A DNA stretch of 26,592 nucleotides, taken from contig USNF01000011.1 of NCBI GenBank assembly GCA_900555985.1, positions 1-26,592 of the forward strand, in the 5' to 3' direction. A program made the translations under genes and the position numbers. Below the pieces are notes generated by a model. The model was not told where the DNA came from. It made no database searches and saw only the letters and a program-made list of their open reading frames with translations. The stretch comes from an uncultured Gemella sp. Its GTDB lineage: Bacteria; Bacillota; Bacilli; Staphylococcales; Gemellaceae. Below are positions 22,120 to 26,592 of the stretch, piece by piece. Position 1 is the stretch's first letter; each line of letters begins with the position of its first letter.

Positions 22120-22473
22120 ATGACAAACATCTATGATAAAGCAAATGAATTTGAAAGAGCATTAAGAGAAAGTGCAGAATATAAAGCATCAGTAGAAGCT
22201 TCTGAAGGATTATATGCAGATGAAGAAGCTAATAAATTATATACTGAATTTGTATCAAAACAAAAAGAATTAATGGAACGTGCTCAAGCAGGGAATGAGC
22301 CTACAGAAGAAGAGTTAACAGTATTCGAAGAAATCCAACAAAAATTAATGGGGAATGCTAAATTCTTAGAATTTGTACAAGCTCAACAAAAATTACAATT
22401 TTTAATTGAAGATTTAAATAAAGTAATGTACAAACCTTTAGATGAACTTTTTGAAAAATACGGTAATAAATAA
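22120..22473 (+). CDS. YlbF/YmcA family protein
   Basis: 117 residues, all alpha-helical. MTNIYDKANEFERALRESAEYKASVEASEGLYAD, ANKLYTEFVSKQKELMERAQAG, then LMGNAKFLEFVQAQQKLQFLIEDLNKVMYKPLDELF match the com_ylbF family, to which the Bacillus Y-complex (YlbF, YmcA, YaaT) RNase Y specificity factors and the YheA protein belong. The length and the PLDELF end are closest to YheA/YmcA-like members, but which one cannot be told without comparison. ATG 22120 is chosen because AAGGAG precedes it by 9 bases; an in-frame ATG at 22087 overlaps the -10. Confidence 0.92.
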   Translation: MTNIYDKANEFERALRESAEYKASVEASEGLYADEEANKLYTEFVSKQKELMERAQAGNEPTEEELTVFEEIQQKLMGNAKFLEFVQAQQKLQFLIEDLNKVMYKPLDELFEKYGNK

Positions 22474-22476
22474 TAG

Positions 22477-22510
22477 AAAAAAGAAGTTGATTTTATTCAA
22501 CTTCTTTTTT
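22477..22510 (+). terminator. Bidirectional terminator, YlbF-family gene against HMT/MTHFR gene
   Basis: Fourteen-bp perfect stem AAAAAAGAAGTTGA (22477-22490) / TCAACTTCTTTTTT (22497-22510) with a 6-base loop; A- and T-runs serve both strands. Confidence 0.94.
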
Positions 22511-22533
22511 TATTTTAAGAGGTAAGTTTACAA

Positions 22534-24375
22534 TTATTTAGTTTTAACTGTTTCAATATAATCGATTAATTCAACAGTTAAATCTGCTCTAGTAAACGGA
22601 GTGATTAAGTAAATTCCATTAAAATATTTTAAAGCAGTATCGATTAATTTTTTGCTTTCATCTAGAGCAGTCTTTTGACAAAGTTCTTTATCATCTTTAA
22701 CTTCTTCTAATTTAGATAAAAATTCTTCTGATAACTTTATTCCTGGAACTTCATTATGTAAGAATATAGCGTTGTTATAACTAGTAATTGGCATTATTCC
22801 AATGAAGAATGGAGTATCAGGATAATTTGAAGCTAATTCTGCTAATTTAACAATTTTTTCTTCTTCAAATACTGGTTGAGTGATAAAATAATCAGCACCA
22901 GATTTAATTTTTTTCTCTACTAAACGTTTTGTTTTACTTATGTCACGTACATTAGGATTGTATGCAGCTGCAACTGTAAAGTTAGTAGTTTTCTTTAGAG
23001 AAGCTCCGTTATATCCAATACCTTCATTAAGTTGTTTTATAAATGGTATTAGTTTTAGACTTGTTACATCATAAACACTTGTAGCTCCTGGGAAATCTCC
23101 TAAGCTACTTGGGTCTCCAGTAACTGCTAGAATATTATTAATACCTAGTAAATCAAGTCCCATAAGTCTTGATTGTAATCCTATAAGATTGTGATCGCGA
23201 CAAGTTAGGTGTAGTAGTGTAGGAGTATTTATGTGCTCTTTTAATAAAACTGACGCAGTTAAATTACAAATTCTAGTACTAGCTAATGAATTATCGGCTA
23301 AAGTAATGGCTTCAATATTTTTCTTATCAATTGCTTTTGCACCTTCAACAAATTTTTCAATATTTAGATGTTTAGGTGGATCTAATTCAGCTATTATTGT
23401 GACTTGTTTTTTAACCTTATCAACAATCGTTGGTTTATTAGATGCTACACGAATAAGTTCTTCTTCCGCTGGAAGAGGAGTGATTGTTTTTCTTTTAACT
23501 GGTTTTAAACCTTTTATACCTTTTTTTATAGCACGAATATGTTCAGGAGTAGTTCCACAACAACCTCCGATTAATCTTACACCTTCTTCAACTAATAGTT
23601 TTGCACTTTGTTCAAAGTAAGATGAATTTTTTCTAAAACGATATTCATTCCCATTAATAGTTTTAGTCAGTTGCATTAAGCTGGCATTAGGATAAGCTGA
23701 TAAATAGCTTTGAGCGAATAGAGGAACTTGTTTAAAACTTTTAATCATATGATAAGGTCCAAGATGGCAGTTTAAACCTACAACATCTGCACCTAGGTTA
23801 ACAAGAGCACTAAGTGCATCTGTTACTTTTTCTCCGTTTTGAGTAATTCCAGCTTCAAGTAATGAAATATTAGTGATTATAGGTAAATCAGTAAGTTTTC
23901 TTACTTCGGTAAGTACAGCTCTGATTTCTTCTTGATCATAATAAGTCTCAAAAAGTAATCCATCAATTTTATTAGTAGATAAAAGAACTTTTACTTGATC
24001 TAGTGTTTCATTAATTATAGATTCTAGAGTTAACTCACATTCGCGTAATCCTCTTATAGCTCCAATTGTACCTAGGACAATAGTTTTTTCTCCTGCTGCA
24101 GAACGTGCGATTTCTGCTGCACGAATATTAATTTCTTCAAATTTATCTTCATATCCATAAGTTTTTAATTGATACTTTTTTGCTGCATATGTATTAGTCT
24201 GAATTATGTCTGCTCCAGCTTCTATATATGCTTTATGGATTTCTTCTACAGCACCAGGATTTGCAATATTGTTGTATTCATGACAACTTTCTAATCCATT
24301 GCTATAGAGAGCTGTACCCATAGCCCCATCGGCTACGAGTACATCATTTTCTAATCTCTCTAGTAAGTTTCTCAT
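22534..24375 (-). CDS. Bifunctional homocysteine S-methyltransferase / 5,10-methylenetetrahydrofolate reductase
   Basis: 613 residues from ATG 24375. The N-terminal half (~1-290) is a cobalamin-independent homocysteine methyltransferase: LVADGAMGTALYS, GLNCHLGP with Cys203 and GGCCGTTP with Cys272-Cys273, the three zinc ligands. The second half (from ~330) is MTHFR: AELDPPKHLNIEKF, VTGDP, a P-N-V-R-D-I-S-K-T-K segment and FITQPVFEEEK. The same fusion is B. subtilis YitJ. It gives 5-methyl-THF to the methionine synthase encoded just upstream. ATG 24375 is chosen over an in-frame start nine codons earlier because GGAGGG lies between. The gap to metE is 16 bases, so the pair is one operon, closed by the terminator at 22477-22510. 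Confidence 0.96.
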   Translation of the reverse strand: MRNLLERLENDVLVADGAMGTALYSNGLESCHEYNNIANPGAVEEIHKAYIEAGADIIQTNTYAAKKYQLKTYGYEDKFEEINIRAAEIARSAAGEKTIVLGTIGAIRGLRECELTLESIINETLDQVKVLLSTNKIDGLLFETYYDQEEIRAVLTEVRKLTDLPIITNISLLEAGITQNGEKVTDALSALVNLGADVVGLNCHLGPYHMIKSFKQVPLFAQSYLSAYPNASLMQLTKTINGNEYRFRKNSSYFEQSAKLLVEEGVRLIGGCCGTTPEHIRAIKKGIKGLKPVKRKTITPLPAEEELIRVASNKPTIVDKVKKQVTIIAELDPPKHLNIEKFVEGAKAIDKKNIEAITLADNSLASTRICNLTASVLLKEHINTPTLLHLTCRDHNLIGLQSRLMGLDLLGINNILAVTGDPSSLGDFPGATSVYDVTSLKLIPFIKQLNEGIGYNGASLKKTTNFTVAAAYNPNVRDISKTKRLVEKKIKSGADYFITQPVFEEEKIVKLAELASNYPDTPFFIGIMPITSYNNAIFLHNEVPGIKLSEEFLSKLEEVKDDKELCQKTALDESKKLIDTALKYFNGIYLITPFTRADLTVELIDYIETVKTK

Positions 24376-24391
24376 AAATCGCCCTCCAATA

Positions 24392-26592
24392 CTATTTTGC
24401 AAGTTCAGAGCGGATTTCTTTTGTTACCTCAACTAAAACTTCTAATGCTTCAATTGTTTCTTTTTCTGCACGAGTTTTTAGACCACAGTCAGGGTTAATC
24501 CAGAATTGTTCTGTAGAAAGTTTTTGAAGTGGACGTAAGATATTAGTACGAACTTCTTCTTTTGTAGGTACACGAGGAGAGTGAATGTCATAAACTCCAA
24601 GACCAATACCTAGAGGGTAAATTGCTGTTTCGAATGCAGAGATTAATTCTCCATGACTTCTACTAGTTTCGATAGAAATAACATCGGCATCTAATGCTCT
24701 AATAGAATCGATTATTTCATCGAAGTTAGAGTAACACATATGAGTGTGGATTTGTGTTTCATCGTTTACTGATGAAGTAGCAAGACGGAATGCAAATACT
24801 GCTTCTTCAAGATATTTTTCTTTTTTATTGTCTCTAAGTGGTAAACCTTCACGAAGTGCAGGTTCATCAACTTGGATAATTCCTATACCAGCTTTTTCAA
24901 GTAACTCAATTTCATTTTTAAGTGCTATAGCAATTTGGTTAAAGATTTCTGCTTTAGGAATATCACTACGTTCAAATGACCAGTTTAGAATTGTTACAGG
25001 TCCAGTTAACATACCTTTAACAGGACGATTAGTTAAGCTTTGAGCATAAGCAGTTTCTTTAACTGTAACAGCTTCAATATGTTTTACATCTCCGTAAATG
25101 ATTGGTGGTTTAACCCCACGAGAACCATATGATTGAACCCAACCAAATTTAGTTGATGCAAATCCAGCAAAACGTTGTCCAAAGAATTCAACCATGTCTG
25201 TACGTTCAAATTCACCGTGAACTAATACATCAATATCAAGTTCTTCTTGGATTTTAATCCAACGTGCGATTTCTTCTTCAATGAATTTTTCATAGTCTTC
25301 ATTAGATAATTCACCTTTTTTCCATAAAGCACGTTGTAGACGTACTTGTTTAGATTGTGGGAATGATCCAATAGTTGTAGTTGGTAATAATGGTAACTTG
25401 AATTTTTTGTTTTGAACATCACGACGTACTTTGTAATCCGATGGACGAGTAGAACGAACATTTTCACTTGATTCTAATTCTAAGTTTCTGAAGTCAGCAT
25501 TTTGTAATTTGTGGAAATCTTCAACATGTTTTTTATAAGCATCAGATTCTTTACCATCTAATTTATCTGCTAATAGGTTTAGTTCTACTAATTTTTCATC
25601 AGCAAATGCTAATCCATTAAGTAATGTTTCTTCAAGTTCAGTTTCATGTTTTGTTGTAACAGGAACATGTAGTAGAGAACATGAAGGTTGAATTACTAAT
25701 TCAGCAACATTTTGTTTGATTTCTTCTAATAATTTTGAACTATCTTCAAAGTCGTTACTCCATACATTACGTCCATCTACAACACCAGCGAATACTTCTT
25801 TATCTTTAAATAATCCAGCTTTTACATTAGCTAAGTTTTCTTCTCTACCATGTACGAAATCTAATCCAAATGCAACTGGTAAATCAGCAAGTTTTTCAGC
25901 TTCTACTAAAGCCTCGAAGTATGTTTGGAAGATGAATTTAGCATTTACTTCATTATTGAAGTGGTTATATACTTTATGAGCTAATTCCACATAATTTTTA
26001 CCTTCGTCAGTTACAAAAATTGGTTCATCTACTTGGATGTATGATGCTCCTGCTTCAGCTAATTCTTTAAACACTTGTGTGTAAAGTGGAAGTAGTTTTT
26101 CTACAGCTTTTTCAAATTCTCCTTCTTCTAAACCGCTAGATAGAGCAACATAAGTTATAGGACCAGTAATAACTGGTTTTGCTTTATCACCAACTATTTC
26201 ACGTGCTTCTTTATATAAATCAAGTAGGCGAGTATTGTTTAATTTAGGTTCAACATTTTGCCACTCAGGTACGATATAGTGATAGTTTGTATTAAACCAT
26301 TTTTTTAATGCAGAAGCTACATTGTCTTTATTACCACGAGCGATATCGAAAAATAGGTCAACATCTACGTCTCTACCAGCAAAACGTTCTGGGATAATGT
26401 TAAATTGTACTGATAAATCTAATATTTGATCATATAGTGAGAAATCTCCTACTGGGATTAAATCTAATCCAGAGTCATATTGTTTTTGTAAGAATTCTCT
26501 TCTTAATTTTCCAGCTTCTTCAAATAATTCATTTTGGCGAACTGTACGAGCCCAGTATCCTTCAATTAATTTTTTCCATTCTCTTTTTTCCC
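24392..26592 (-). CDS. metE: Cobalamin-independent methionine synthase, N-terminus cut by window end
   Basis: The minus frame is open from the window end to the stop, about 732 of ~750 residues; only the first ~14-20 are missing (the visible start reads EKREWKKLIEGYW, a family landmark near residue 15). Transfers the methyl group of 5-methyl-THF-polyglutamate to homocysteine. Two related barrels: the N-terminal one with GPITYVALS and IQVDEPIF, the C-terminal catalytic one with PTTTIGSFPQ, HGEFERTDMVEFF, MLTGPVTILNWSF, HTHMCYSNF (zinc His and Cys) and NPDCGLKTR (zinc Cys). No frameshift was seen. The promoter and any S-box, T-box or other leader lie beyond the window. Confidence 0.98.
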   Translation of the reverse strand, partial: EKREWKKLIEGYWARTVRQNELFEEAGKLRREFLQKQYDSGLDLIPVGDFSLYDQILDLSVQFNIIPERFAGRDVDVDLFFDIARGNKDNVASALKKWFNTNYHYIVPEWQNVEPKLNNTRLLDLYKEAREIVGDKAKPVITGPITYVALSSGLEEGEFEKAVEKLLPLYTQVFKELAEAGASYIQVDEPIFVTDEGKNYVELAHKVYNHFNNEVNAKFIFQTYFEALVEAEKLADLPVAFGLDFVHGREENLANVKAGLFKDKEVFAGVVDGRNVWSNDFEDSSKLLEEIKQNVAELVIQPSCSLLHVPVTTKHETELEETLLNGLAFADEKLVELNLLADKLDGKESDAYKKHVEDFHKLQNADFRNLELESSENVRSTRPSDYKVRRDVQNKKFKLPLLPTTTIGSFPQSKQVRLQRALWKKGELSNEDYEKFIEEEIARWIKIQEELDIDVLVHGEFERTDMVEFFGQRFAGFASTKFGWVQSYGSRGVKPPIIYGDVKHIEAVTVKETAYAQSLTNRPVKGMLTGPVTILNWSFERSDIPKAEIFNQIAIALKNEIELLEKAGIGIIQVDEPALREGLPLRDNKKEKYLEEAVFAFRLATSSVNDETQIHTHMCYSNFDEIIDSIRALDADVISIETSRSHGELISAFETAIYPLGIGLGVYDIHSPRVPTKEEVRTNILRPLQKLSTEQFWINPDCGLKTRAEKETIEALEVLVEVTKEIRSELAK

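Overview
The window comes from a low-GC Firmicute. Most of it is AT-rich, prefers TTA, AAA and GAA codons, carries strong AGGAGG-type ribosome binding sites and uses short intergenic U-tailed terminators. The gene set (ccpN-ppsR-ppdK, lipoate ligase, class B sortase, pyrrolidone-carboxylate peptidase, anaerobic RNR activase, Pip/YhgE protein, MetE plus a fused homocysteine methyltransferase/MTHFR) fits a facultative, host-associated coccus. My best guess at genus is Gemella, from gene content and protein flavour; this is inference and could not be tested by a search. No tRNA, rRNA, CRISPR array or transposase was seen.

Layout. 1-1891: the 3' two thirds of valS, whose first ~720 bases differ strongly in base composition and codon use from the rest, so the gene is a mosaic or the contig is chimeric there. 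1903-3463: two tandem copies of a two-gene cassette (a membrane-anchored DUF1433-like protein followed by a short lipase-toxin N-terminal fragment), each with the same extended -10 promoter, bracketed by two nearly identical terminators. 3549-4166 (-): a coiled-coil, YtxH-like surface/membrane protein. 4472-8593: ccpN-ppsR-ppdK, a carbon-control and pyruvate phosphate dikinase unit. 8644-10520 (-): membrane-anchored non-specific nuclease and trpS. 10701-12871: lplA, a UPF0145 protein and a sortase B with a lipobox. 12914-14716 (-): a MarR repressor and MATE efflux pump with a clear operator. 14828-15475 (-): pcp. 15634-16284: nrdG without nrdD. 16385-18535: a Pip/YhgE membrane protein. 18695-21723: a GT2-like protein and a large GT-C-like membrane glycosyltransferase, translationally adjacent. 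21792-22043: two copies of a ~135-bp non-coding repeat with a conserved GNRA hairpin. 22120-22473: YlbF/YmcA family protein. 22534-26592 (-): metE (5' end cut by the window) followed by the fused HMT/MTHFR gene.

How the parts work together. CcpN, PpsR and PPDK form a transcription-to-enzyme control chain at the pyruvate/PEP node. MarR with the MATE pump resembles mepR-mepA of staphylococci. MetE and the HMT/MTHFR fusion make methionine and supply the methyl-folate for it. The two places most worth a second look are the duplicated DUF1433/lipase-fragment cassette behind valS, which looks like an orphan immunity remnant of a type VII secreted lipase toxin locus, and the duplicated hairpin RNA element upstream of the YlbF-family gene.
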